From the NCBI GenBank assembly GCA_001604435.1, contig LVBO01000301.1, positions 1 through 9,283 of the forward strand: a stretch of 9,283 bases of DNA. The letters are read 5' to 3'. Positions within the stretch are counted from its first letter, which is position 1. The number at the start of each line of letters is the position of its first letter. Shown here piece by piece: positions 1-5,797 of this stretch. The stretch comes from Synergistales bacterium Syner_01. Lineage in GTDB: Bacteria; Synergistota; Synergistia; Synergistales; Aminobacteriaceae. The notes beneath the pieces were generated by a model that saw nothing but the letters and a program-made list of their open reading frames with translations, searched no databases and was not told the DNA's origin. Made by a program: the position numbers and the translations under genes.

Positions 1-104
1 CTGTGCGGCTGCTGGCTCCACGCTTCGACGAAGGACGGCGCGGCGCACGACCAGAGGATGGTCGCGATGATGACTACGATATGCGGCAGTCTGCGGTTAC
101 GCAC
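1..104 (-). CDS. Partial exported protein, N-terminus only
   Basis: Reading the minus strand from a GTG at 104-102 gives 34 codons, open to the window edge. The start is supported by AAGGAGG (complement of 114-120) nine bases upstream. The peptide begins with a short basic stretch (VRNRRLPH), then a hydrophobic core (IVVIIATILWSCAAP), and continues SFVEAWSQQPH, which is a signal peptide or signal anchor. A Cys at the end of the core (LWSC) could be an imperfect lipobox, but Trp at -2 is atypical, so cleavage after VEA is an equal alternative. It starts 31 nt after the stop of the upstream minus-strand gene, so the two are probably co-transcribed. Both are exported, suggesting a joint envelope role. 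The function cannot be told because the rest lies outside the window. Confidence 0.7.
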   Translation of the reverse strand, partial: MRNRRLPHIVVIIATILWSCAAPSFVEAWSQQPH

Positions 105-135
105 GGTATTTCCCCTCCTTTCCCGGCCGGAGACG

Positions 136-1035
136 TTAAAAGTCGAAGAGAACCCATTTACCGTCGACCTTTATCCACCGGACATAGAACGTAAAACCGT
201 CGAGGACGACAGCGTACTCCGATGTGCGAAGCGCCGTGGAGGTCGCAGGGTCGGCGCGCTCCGCGGCGCTGAGAAAGCTCATCTCCGCGGTGTCGAGGAG
301 TTCGGCGAACGAAGGCATGGCCTCGGGCTTGTGGGCGAAGAGCACGGCGTACTCCTCCCGCCGGTCCTCGTCGATCACGGAGACGGCCCGTTCGATATCG
401 CCCTCTTTCAGCGCGCTCCGGAACTCGTCGAAGGACTCCTCGATCGCCGCCTTTTCCTCGGGCAGTTCCGGGTAGTTTTTCCAGTCCGGATCCTCGTTTC
501 CGATAAACACATCTTCCGGTGAAAATTCTTCTCCCGGCGGAACGGCGGCAACCGGGCCGGAAGAAACCGGCGTCTCCTCAGGTCCGAACAGATTATCGAG
601 CGTACCAAGACCGGCAAGCAGTTCCTCCAGCAGGGCTATCCTGTCCCGAAGGGGCTGCAGATCGGGGCGCGGAGAGGAAGGCTCTCCCGCCGTCAGCTCT
701 CGAATTTTTCGCTCCAGCAGAGAGTCGGGGTAGAGCGCATGGCTGCGTTTGAATGAAAGCAGCGCGCCGAGAAAGTCGCCGCGCTGTTTCATCCGCTCGC
801 CTTCGCTCCGGAAGGAAAGCGCCTTTTCAAGCTGCGCGATACGTTCGCGGAGCGTCTCGTTCGACGGAGAACGCGCTTCGCGTCCCTCTTCCGTCTGTGC
901 ACACGCCCCGTTTCGGGGAACGGGAAGAAGCGCCGCGAGAAGAAGAAACGGCAACCAGAACAAGATGCTTCCCCCCCGGCGCACGCGCGCCCCGCGCCCC
1001 CCCCGGGCCGATACTGCGCTATTTCCTGAAGACAT
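136..1035 (-). CDS. Exported TPR/coiled-coil protein with NTF2-like C-terminal domain
   Basis: A 299-aa hypothetical protein. The ATG at 1035 is fixed by AAGGAGGTG (complement of 1044-1052) eight bases upstream. Residues 1-22 are Gly/Arg-rich, 23-40 form a hydrophobic segment, and ACA (44-46) then Gln offers a signal-peptidase site, so the protein is exported or membrane-anchored. Residues about 60-150 are helical and charged: a heptad-like stretch beginning ETLRERIAQLEKAL, a TPR-like unit (RGDFLGALLSFKRSHALYPDS), then a second coiled stretch. A Pro/Gly/Glu-rich linker (about 150-195) leads to a C-terminal domain of about 100 residues that starts EESFDEFRSALKEGD and ends RWIKVDGKWVLFDF, which resembles NTF2-like/DUF4878-type folds. 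Two poly-G tracts lie in the first 25 codons. The next gene (104-1) follows closely. I do not recognise a specific function. Confidence 0.85.
   Translation of the reverse strand: MSSGNSAVSARGGRGARVRRGGSILFWLPFLLLAALLPVPRNGACAQTEEGREARSPSNETLRERIAQLEKALSFRSEGERMKQRGDFLGALLSFKRSHALYPDSLLERKIRELTAGEPSSPRPDLQPLRDRIALLEELLAGLGTLDNLFGPEETPVSSGPVAAVPPGEEFSPEDVFIGNEDPDWKNYPELPEEKAAIEESFDEFRSALKEGDIERAVSVIDEDRREEYAVLFAHKPEAMPSFAELLDTAEMSFLSAAERADPATSTALRTSEYAVVLDGFTFYVRWIKVDGKWVLFDF
971..977 (-). repeat. Poly-G7 tract in signal region of the exported protein
   Basis: Seven consecutive C on the plus strand (G on the coding strand) within codons 20-22 (CGG GGG GGA) of the gene starting at 1035. A one-base slip here would frameshift the protein. 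Confidence 0.9.
997..1004 (-). repeat. Poly-G8 tract in signal region of the exported protein
   Basis: Eight consecutive C on the plus strand, read as CGG GGG GGG at codons 11-13 of the minus-strand gene starting at 1035. Together with the G7 tract 20 nt away it forms a possible slippage hotspot. Confidence 0.9.
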
Positions 1036-1135
1036 GATCTCCGCACCTCCTTCAGAACACAGAGAATGCAGGCAGGCTTCCTTCCGAAAAAAGAGCGCCG
1101 CGCCCGCAATTTCATACTGCGCTTTGTTGACGCAC

Positions 1136-1164
1136 AGCTTATTCTACCGAGCTTGAAATGTCAA
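1136..1164 (-). promoter_or_regulatory. Weak candidate promoter for the 1035-136 gene
   Basis: On the minus strand a perfect TTGACA (1164-1159) is followed after 17 bases by TAAGCT (1141-1136), a poor -10 with three of six consensus bases. It lies about 100 nt upstream of the start codon in the divergent gap between this gene and the ankyrin gene. The call rests mainly on the -35 box. Confidence 0.35.
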
Positions 1165-1235
1165 ACAGATTAGCCGGTGAAAAAACTGCTCATGCAGCTT
1201 GACCGGGATTATCCGTTATCTCGTCTTTAGAGATA

Positions 1236-1244
1236 TGCTACAAT
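1236..1244 (+). promoter_or_regulatory. Extended -10 promoter for ankyrin gene
   Basis: TGC-TACAAT is an extended -10 element (TGn at 1236-1238, TACAAT at 1239-1244). No good -35 lies 16-18 nt upstream, as is common for extended -10 promoters. The predicted start near 1251 gives an untranslated leader of about 37 nt before the ATG at 1288. Confidence 0.5.
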
Positions 1245-1287
1245 TCGCTCATCTTTTCTATGACGATCCTTTCAAGGAGGTCGTTCC

Positions 1288-2154
1288 ATGATTCGGTATA
1301 CTCATTTCCTATTGCTCTTTCTTCTTTTCTCCGTTCACACAGCCGGAGCGACGCTGAGCGGAAACGCCTTCATCGAACTCTGCCGAGAGGGCTCGGCGTC
1401 GGAAATACGCGCCGCTCTCGAAGCGGGGGCGGACGCCAACGAACGGGACGGGTACGGCCGCACTCCCCTGATGACCGCCGCCGCGGACAATGAAGACCCC
1501 GAAGCGGTCGCAGTGTTGTTGGACACCGGCGCCGACGTGAACGCGAAGAACGAGTACGGCGAGACCGCCCTGATCTGGGCTGCGGGGGAAAACCCCAATC
1601 CTCGGGTTGTGGAAGCGCTGCTTACAGCGGGCGCCGACGTCGAAGCGCGCAACACGGTCGGCGGTTCCGCGCTGATGGCGGCGGCGGAAAACGCCTCGCA
1701 CCCCCGCGTGATCGAACTGCTCGTCGAGGCCGGAGCCGACCCCGACGAGCAGAACGGCTACGATGAAACGCCGCTGATGTGGGCGGCTGCGCGGAACGAA
1801 AACCATGAGATCGTCGAGGCGCTGCTCGCGAAGGGCGCGCGCGTGGATGCCCGGAACAAGGTCGGAGGGACGGCGCTCCTCTGGGCGGCCGCGGGCAATC
1901 CGAATCCGAAAGTGATCTCGGCGCTGCTGAGAGCCGGAGCGGAGCTAGAGGCAAAGGACAAACGCGGAATCACACCGCTGATGGCGGCGGCGGAAGACAC
2001 CCCGAACCCCGCCGTAGTGCTTCTGCTGCTGGAACACGGAGCCGATCCGCGCACCCGCGACGCCCGCGGAAAACGCGCGCTGGAGTATGCGGAGGACAAC
2101 GAAAAGCTGAAGGGAACGGCGGCCCTGGAGGCGCTCCGCCAAGCGAGCCGGTGA
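1288..2154 (+). CDS. Exported ankyrin-repeat protein
   Basis: A 288-aa protein whose ATG at 1288 is preceded by AAGGAGGT (1274-1281) at ideal spacing. A signal peptide (about residues 1-21, core FLLLFLLFSV, possible cleavage after AGA) exports it. The mature part is almost entirely ankyrin repeats: a capping repeat (about 22-54), six full repeats (55-88, 89-122, 123-156, 157-190, 191-224, 225-258), and a 30-residue C-terminal cap. Each unit shows the hallmarks TPLM/TAL.WAA in helix 1, VI.ALL.AGAD in helix 2, and NA+N/D in the beta-turn. All six full units are exactly 34 residues rather than the canonical 33. The extra residue lies in the helix 1-helix 2 loop, often NPNP. Ankyrin arrays bind proteins; a periplasmic or surface binding role is inference, and the partner is unknown. 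It is convergent with the minus-strand island, with 55 nt between stops. Confidence 0.93.
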   Translation: MIRYTHFLLLFLLFSVHTAGATLSGNAFIELCREGSASEIRAALEAGADANERDGYGRTPLMTAAADNEDPEAVAVLLDTGADVNAKNEYGETALIWAAGENPNPRVVEALLTAGADVEARNTVGGSALMAAAENASHPRVIELLVEAGADPDEQNGYDETPLMWAAARNENHEIVEALLAKGARVDARNKVGGTALLWAAAGNPNPKVISALLRAGAELEAKDKRGITPLMAAAEDTPNPAVVLLLLEHGADPRTRDARGKRALEYAEDNEKLKGTAALEALRQASR

Positions 2155-2160
2155 CGGGAG
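2145..2160 (+). repeat. Direct repeat copy 1 flanking the ATPase island
   Basis: GAGCCGGTGACGGGAG spans the stop codon of the ankyrin gene. A copy differing at one base lies at 4238-4253 in the same orientation, beyond the far side of the hsdM-remnant/ATPase/TOPRIM unit. By simple counting, a 15/16 match is expected about 0.5 times by chance in a window this size, so only the position makes it noteworthy. Confidence 0.3.
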
Positions 2161-2209
2161 AGGGGAATCTTTCACTTACTCGAAACGGCACGCTCCTAAT
2201 GACGAGCAT

Positions 2210-2818
2210 TCACTTTCCGGAGAACTCAAGAGCGCGCTCCTTTATTCTGTGAATCGCACGCCGCAAACTCTCGGAACGTTTCGCTGCGCGCTCGGGCTCC
2301 CATTCCGAGAAAACCCATTCCGAAAGAAGGCTGTTGTATCGAAGCGCCTGCAGCAGACGAGTTCCCTCTTGTCGCACCAGACCGAGACGAATCTCGCGGG
2401 GCGCCTGCCGCGCAAGCGTGAGCAACGTCTGTTTGGGGTCGGGTAGTGTATCCGGGGCATCGGGCAATCCGGAATGAATATCAAGCAGAGAGCGCATCGC
2501 CTCGTGGTCCGCAAGCAGCCAGCTCTCCGTCTCCCGGACGGCGACGCGTACGAGAAGTCGGTCGGGTAATCTATGTTGCTCTCCGAACCATTCAAAGATA
2601 AGTCCCGAAGGACATGCGGCCCGGTCCAGATCCGTCAACAACAGAACCGCCTGAGTCCGTGCCAAACTTCGCCACTTCCCGGCATTCTTCCGAAGATAAC
2701 CGAATCCTCTTCTCCTGAATCTGTTGACGAGCTCCACAGGCGGCGGGAGCGACCGAAGAAGACGTTCCGCAACGGATTCGCTCAATTCATCCTCGGTTGC
2801 CACGTTCCAATACATCAT
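2210..2818 (-). CDS. TOPRIM-like (DUF4276/RloB-like) partner of an AAA ATPase
   Basis: A 202-aa protein. Its ATG (2818-2816) overlaps the ATPase stop codon (ATGA, 4 nt), so translation is coupled. Visible motifs fit the order of a TOPRIM metal site: an acidic N-terminal motif (TEDELSE, residues 8-14) followed by a helix, then a hydrophobic strand ending in DxD (LLLTDLD, D63 and D65), then VRETESWLLAD (94-104) with E96/E98. The C-terminal part has DPKQTLL (127-133), YNSLLSEWV (161-169) and SEWEPERAAKRSESLRRA, a pattern I recall from small proteins encoded next to RecF-like ATPases. TOPRIM partners in OLD, PARIS and AbiL-type systems are nucleases or toxins activated by the ATPase. A nuclease role here is inference. 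Exact family membership (DUF4276 versus RloB) could not be settled by eye. Confidence 0.72.
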   Translation of the reverse strand: MMYWNVATEDELSESVAERLLRSLPPPVELVNRFRRRGFGYLRKNAGKWRSLARTQAVLLLTDLDRAACPSGLIFEWFGEQHRLPDRLLVRVAVRETESWLLADHEAMRSLLDIHSGLPDAPDTLPDPKQTLLTLARQAPREIRLGLVRQEGTRLLQALRYNSLLSEWVFSEWEPERAAKRSESLRRAIHRIKERALEFSGK

Positions 2819-3960
2819 TCCTTCGCCCCGAGGCGATTCAGGAATTTAGGGCGCAACTTGGGGAGAACGGCCTCCGATATTGAAAATCCGGCGTCCAGCG
2901 CTTCCATCTCCTGCGCATTCAACACACGTCCCCTTGAACCCTGTTCGCCGACTTCCAACGCGATCACTCCGCGACCATCGATCCCCGGATTCGAAAGCAA
3001 CGCTTCACTCTGAGTGCAGATCACGAGCTGGGAACGCTTGGAGCCCCTGTTTCGAAGCCGTTCCATCACTTCCGGCAGCCTTTCCGCAATCCCCTCGTTC
3101 AGCGAGAGTTCGGGCTCCTCCAGCAACAACACGGGCCCGCCCTCCTGCAAAATCCAAAGAAGGCCGATAAGACGAAGCGTACCGTCGGAAAATGACTCCT
3201 CGCTCCGCCACCCTTCCGCCGCCCGAGCGTGCGAATGCAGCATTCTCAGGCGAGGATTCCCCCTCTCGTCCTTGATGAATTGCAGCGTATCGAATCCGGG
3301 AACGGCCGTACGGAGGAATGCTTCGATCATCTCAAGGCGGGCGCGGCGAACAGAATCATCCGTGCCGGCAAGTTTTTCCAGAAATCCCGCGCCGAAAGGG
3401 TCGTCGTCCAGAGAGCGTACCCCCGCCCTTTCCGGGTACTTCAGCAGTTGCGGCACAAGGTGAAGATAGCGTATGCCGGAAAAGAATGCGGCGATCTCGC
3501 GGAAACGCGCATTGACCTGCGTCTGCTCCAGATGCGTCTGAGAGAGCAGCGCATCGTCCTGAATGTCGTCTGAACCGGGACGGCGCAGCAGGATCTCGCC
3601 CTTCCGCGCCACCTCTTCGCGGGAAACAGCAACCCCCCCGCTCTCAAGCGCACGGAACCCCAGGACATACCTCCACAAAGGCTGTTCGTCCGCATCCTCG
3701 GACACTTCGACATCCACCAGGACTTCGGAAGTCGACGGCGAGTGGAGAGAACACAGGTCATCGAACCCTCCCCGGCTGTTCACGGCGGCGGACAAACCGC
3801 CTCCCACGCTTTTTCCTACATCGCGCAGAAAACGGAAAACATCCAGCAGATTGGATTTTCCGGAAGCGTTCGCCCCCAGAATGTAGGTCACATCGCGAAG
3901 CGGAACGTCGAGTTCCCTGAAGTTCCTCCAGTTTTCCAGCCGCAGTCGGCTTATCAGCAT
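2815..3960 (-). CDS. RecF/SMC-like AAA (AAA_15/AAA_21) ATPase, candidate defence sensor
   Basis: A 381-aa ATPase. The ATG at 3960 is preceded by AAGGAGAG (complement of 3967-3974). It has the ABC/RecF-type layout: N-terminal ISRLRLENWRNFRELDV, Walker A GANASGKS (29-36, K35), an inserted middle region (about 60-250) that is partly helical, an ABC signature-like FSDGT (257-261), Walker B VLLLEEPELSL (277-287, E281/E282), and a switch region ICTQSEALL (314-322). The usual His of the switch motif (THS) is Gln here. Such ATPases dimerise and gate a nuclease partner in OLD, PARIS (AriA), AbiL and Septu-like anti-phage systems. The coupled downstream TOPRIM-like gene and the hsdM remnant immediately upstream place it in a defence setting. 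Three hand-counted 60-nt lines in the operon are 55-60% GC, against 67-68% in two neighbouring lines, a mild hint of transfer. Confidence 0.85.
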   Translation of the reverse strand: MLISRLRLENWRNFRELDVPLRDVTYILGANASGKSNLLDVFRFLRDVGKSVGGGLSAAVNSRGGFDDLCSLHSPSTSEVLVDVEVSEDADEQPLWRYVLGFRALESGGVAVSREEVARKGEILLRRPGSDDIQDDALLSQTHLEQTQVNARFREIAAFFSGIRYLHLVPQLLKYPERAGVRSLDDDPFGAGFLEKLAGTDDSVRRARLEMIEAFLRTAVPGFDTLQFIKDERGNPRLRMLHSHARAAEGWRSEESFSDGTLRLIGLLWILQEGGPVLLLEEPELSLNEGIAERLPEVMERLRNRGSKRSQLVICTQSEALLSNPGIDGRGVIALEVGEQGSRGRVLNAQEMEALDAGFSISEAVLPKLRPKFLNRLGAKE

Positions 3961-3985
3961 GAAAATCTCTCCTTATGATGACGCT

Positions 3986-4117
3986 TCAGAGCAAAAAAAG
4001 GAGCCAAGAAGTCTGCTCGGTGTAGTCGAGTTCCGTAATGCACCCCGCCTCTTTCCTGAGGAGGTCGTCGATATTCCGGAAGGTCTGTTCGAAGATGCGT
4101 TTGCCTCTTCCTTTCAT
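3986..4117 (-). pseudogene. hsdM: Truncated N-terminus of type I R-M methyltransferase HsdM
   Basis: A 43-codon minus-strand reading frame runs from ATG 4117 to TGA 3986. Residues 9-25 (FEQTFRNIDDLLRKEAG) and 26-42 (CITELDYTEQTSWLLFL) match the conserved beginning of HsdM methyltransferases, where the family pattern is FEQTF+NIDD.LRK.AG..TELDY.EQTSW.LFLKYLDDLE. The match stops at LFL; the frame then gives Leu and a stop where KYLDDLE is expected, and shifting frame does not restore it. So the remainder (several hundred residues, including the catalytic NPPY region) was deleted or replaced, not merely frameshifted. The ATPase gene begins 25 nt further on. A good promoter lies upstream at 4183-4211. 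No clear Shine-Dalgarno precedes its ATG. Either it is a dead remnant or the short peptide is still made from the operon leader. Confidence 0.8.
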
Positions 4118-4166
4118 GTGTGAAGACCGCCGGGAGTGCTCCGCCGGGCGGGTGTCATTTATTCCG

Positions 4167-4177
4167 TAATGTCATTA
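4167..4177. promoter_or_regulatory. Short palindrome at predicted transcription start, possible operator
   Basis: TAATG-T-CATTA is an 11-bp perfect inverted repeat overlapping the predicted start site (about 4176) of the minus-strand promoter at 4183-4211. A related TGTCATT occurs 17 bp away at 4153-4159. It might be a repressor site; the evidence is positional only. Confidence 0.3.
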
Positions 4178-4182
4178 GCGTC

Positions 4183-4211
4183 ACGATAGCATTGATGAGA
4201 AGGGTTGTCAA
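4183..4211 (-). promoter_or_regulatory. Promoter of the hsdM-remnant/ATPase/TOPRIM operon
   Basis: Minus strand: perfect TTGACA (4211-4206), 17-bp spacer, TATCGT (4188-4183), with TG one base upstream of the -10 (extended -10). The predicted start is near 4176, about 60 nt before the hsdM-remnant ATG and 215 nt before the ATPase ATG. The leader RNA would carry the remnant. Confidence 0.7.
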
Positions 4212-4237
4212 TTTTGCTCCGTTAAGAAGCAAGGGGG

Positions 4238-4253
4238 GAGCCGGTAACGGGAG
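4238..4253 (+). repeat. Direct repeat copy 2 flanking the ATPase island
   Basis: GAGCCGGTAACGGGAG matches 2145-2160 at 15 of 16 positions and lies 16 nt from the stop of the DUF1848 gene. See copy 1 for the chance estimate. Confidence 0.3.
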
Positions 4254-4268
4254 GGCGCTGCCGATGCA

Positions 4269-5198
4269 TTAAAAGAGAGCGAGGCGCCTCTGCTGCGGTG
4301 TGCGCGACCGTTCTATGAGCTGCTGCTCTTCGGGCGACGGGGTCCCGCTCAACAGGGGAGAGGCGGGATCATGGCGCGAGGCATTCGCGCGGACGGCCGC
4401 CGCGCTCTGTGTGGCGTAGCAGTACGCGCACCCGGCCGGGCAGGTGTCGTACGCGCCGATGTCCACGCTCGGGGCGCACCTACAAAGGGGACGCTGCCCG
4501 GCGTCCTTTTTCTCCGGAACAGGCTTCCCCGAAAGCTCCTCGACGAGCGCTGCGTCGATGCATGCTCCGGAGAGGAGCTCTTCCGCTCCGAAGTCCGCCG
4601 ACTCGCAGCAGGACTGCACCGCTATGCCGTACGCTTGGGCAATTTTCGGGAAACCGCGAGCAATGGTCCGCGTATCTTCTTCGCGGACCTCGGTTATCCT
4701 CTTCCCGCGCAGCTTCCGGTACATGTCGACGAAGCTGACGATACACCGCTCGGTCGCCCCTTCGAACGACGCGCACATGCGGGCGAACGCTTCCAGGTGC
4801 TTCCGGACGGGGAAGGACTCGTCGACGACGACGGGGTCGTACCTCCAGATCGTCCGCCGAGGTCCGATACGCCCGCTCAACCGCCGGAAGGCGGACACGA
4901 TCTCTTCTTTCCGGGGAAAGCCGGGCTCGAACTCGGGGCCGTACGACGTGACGGTCCACAGGAAGTAGAACGCGCTCCCGTGCGCCTCCAGCTCGTCGAG
5001 ATGCGCGAACATCGGCCGGGCGTCCTTGCTCCAGAAGACGAAGCACTGCACATCCTCCGGCTTCAGCGAGACGAAGCGCGTCTGCTTCGCGTTCCGCGGG
5101 TTCCGGACGAGGGCGTACCCCTCCTTTAAACGCCGGAACAACCACGGCGAATAGAATGCGGGGATGTCGGTCCGCCTGCTGACGCTGACTATGCGCAC
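4269..5198 (-). CDS. DUF1848 family protein, putative Fe-S/radical-SAM-like
   Basis: A 309-aa protein starting at GTG 5198-5196, supported by AGGAGGT (complement of 5207-5213) eight bases upstream. Family hallmarks: SRRTDIPAFY (7-16), LVRNPRN near 30-36, VFWSKDARPM (54-63), IWRYDPVV (117-124), CIVSFVDMYRK (152-162), a CRC pair (C239, C241) then SVDIGAYDTC, and a CX3CX2C cluster (C253, C257, C260) followed by YAT, then HDP.SPLL (276-283). The CX3CX2C spacing is that of radical-SAM [4Fe-4S] sites, but here it is near the C-terminus. The family's reaction is not established as far as I know. The gene starts 12 nt after ogt ends, and its Shine-Dalgarno overlaps the ogt stop codon, so the two are co-translated or coupled. 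A nucleic-acid repair or modification role is inference from that pairing. Confidence 0.9.
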   Translation of the reverse strand: MRIVSVSRRTDIPAFYSPWLFRRLKEGYALVRNPRNAKQTRFVSLKPEDVQCFVFWSKDARPMFAHLDELEAHGSAFYFLWTVTSYGPEFEPGFPRKEEIVSAFRRLSGRIGPRRTIWRYDPVVVDESFPVRKHLEAFARMCASFEGATERCIVSFVDMYRKLRGKRITEVREEDTRTIARGFPKIAQAYGIAVQSCCESADFGAEELLSGACIDAALVEELSGKPVPEKKDAGQRPLCRCAPSVDIGAYDTCPAGCAYCYATQSAAAVRANASRHDPASPLLSGTPSPEEQQLIERSRTPQQRRLALF

Positions 5199-5210
5199 TC
5201 GAACGACCTC

Positions 5211-5678
5211 CTACGCTCTGTTGCGGGCTTCCAGCTCCAGAAGGGTTTTTTTCAGGTCCAGCCCGCCGCCGTATCCGCCGAGCTTGCCGCCGGTGTTGAT
5301 GACGCGGTGGCAGGGGATGAAGATGGCGATGGGGTTCTTCGCGTTCGCCGTTCCCACCGCGCGGACCGCCTTCGGATTGCCGGAGGCCTCGGCGAGATCC
5401 TTGTAGCTCGTGGTCGTCCCGTAGGGAACCTTCAGCAGCTCGCTCCAGACCCTCTTCATGAAGGGCGTCCCCTCGGCCAGGAGCGGCAACGAGAACTCCT
5501 TGAGCTTCCCTTCGAGGTACAGCTCCAACTGACGAAAGGCCTCCCGGATCACGGGCGTCTCTTTCCCGTCGAAACGCTCGATGAGCTCCGTGCTCTTCGG
5601 CAGATAGAGGTGCGTGACGTGCTCCTCGTCCCCGCCGATGGCGATTTTTCCTATCGATGTCTTCCGAACGCACAGCAT
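5211..5678 (-). CDS. ogt: Methylated-DNA--protein-cysteine S-methyltransferase
   Basis: A 155-aa suicide alkyltransferase that moves the methyl group of O6-methylguanine (and O4-methylthymine) in DNA onto its own cysteine. The ATG at 5678 is chosen because AGGAGG (complement of 5685-5690) lies six bases upstream; an upstream ATG at 5819 has no such site and would run through the trp promoter. Visible: an N-terminal ribonuclease-H-like domain (1-70), then the DNA-binding half with VPYGTTTSYKDLA (84-96), the helix-turn-helix with Arg finger in PKAVRAVG (102-109), the active site PCHRVI (C123) and GGKLGGYGGGLDLKKTLLELE (130-150). The length is typical for Ogt/MGMT. It is first in an operon with the DUF1848 gene. 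It is divergent from the trp leader, about 84 bp from its promoter. Confidence 0.96.
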   Translation of the reverse strand: MLCVRKTSIGKIAIGGDEEHVTHLYLPKSTELIERFDGKETPVIREAFRQLELYLEGKLKEFSLPLLAEGTPFMKRVWSELLKVPYGTTTSYKDLAEASGNPKAVRAVGTANAKNPIAIFIPCHRVINTGGKLGGYGGGLDLKKTLLELEARNRA

Positions 5679-5761
5679 GATGATCCTCCTCTTCAACGGA
5701 TGTCGTTTCACCCGGCTATTCTCTCTCAAAAACGAAAAAAAAGCGATTTGAAATTTGCGCA

Positions 5762-5791
5762 TTGACAAAGCAGGGGTCGCCGTGCTATTGT
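5762..5791 (+). promoter_or_regulatory. Promoter of trp leader and trpB
   Basis: Perfect TTGACA (5762-5767), 18-bp spacer, TATTGT (5786-5791) with TG at 5783-5784 (extended -10). The A/T-rich stretch just upstream (about 5729-5758, including A8) could serve as an UP element. The predicted first transcribed base is A5798 (plus or minus one), the A of an ATG. Confidence 0.75.
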
Positions 5792-5797
5792 CCCTGC

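Noticed and set aside
1450..2061. Ankyrin coding repeats as a DNA tandem repeat or CRISPR-like array
   Set aside because: The 102-bp periodicity is at protein level; the nucleotide copies are diverged, there are no conserved repeats with unique spacers, and the frame is open throughout.
4219..4250. CCGTTA...TAACGG inverted repeat as a terminator for the DUF1848 gene
   Set aside because: Only a 6-bp stem with a 20-nt loop and no T tract on the minus strand.
4480..5673. Minus-strand open frame (397 codons) spanning ogt and the DUF1848 gene in another frame
   Set aside because: Both underlying genes have clear family motifs in their own frames; this one is low-complexity Arg/Gly/Ala and overlaps both.
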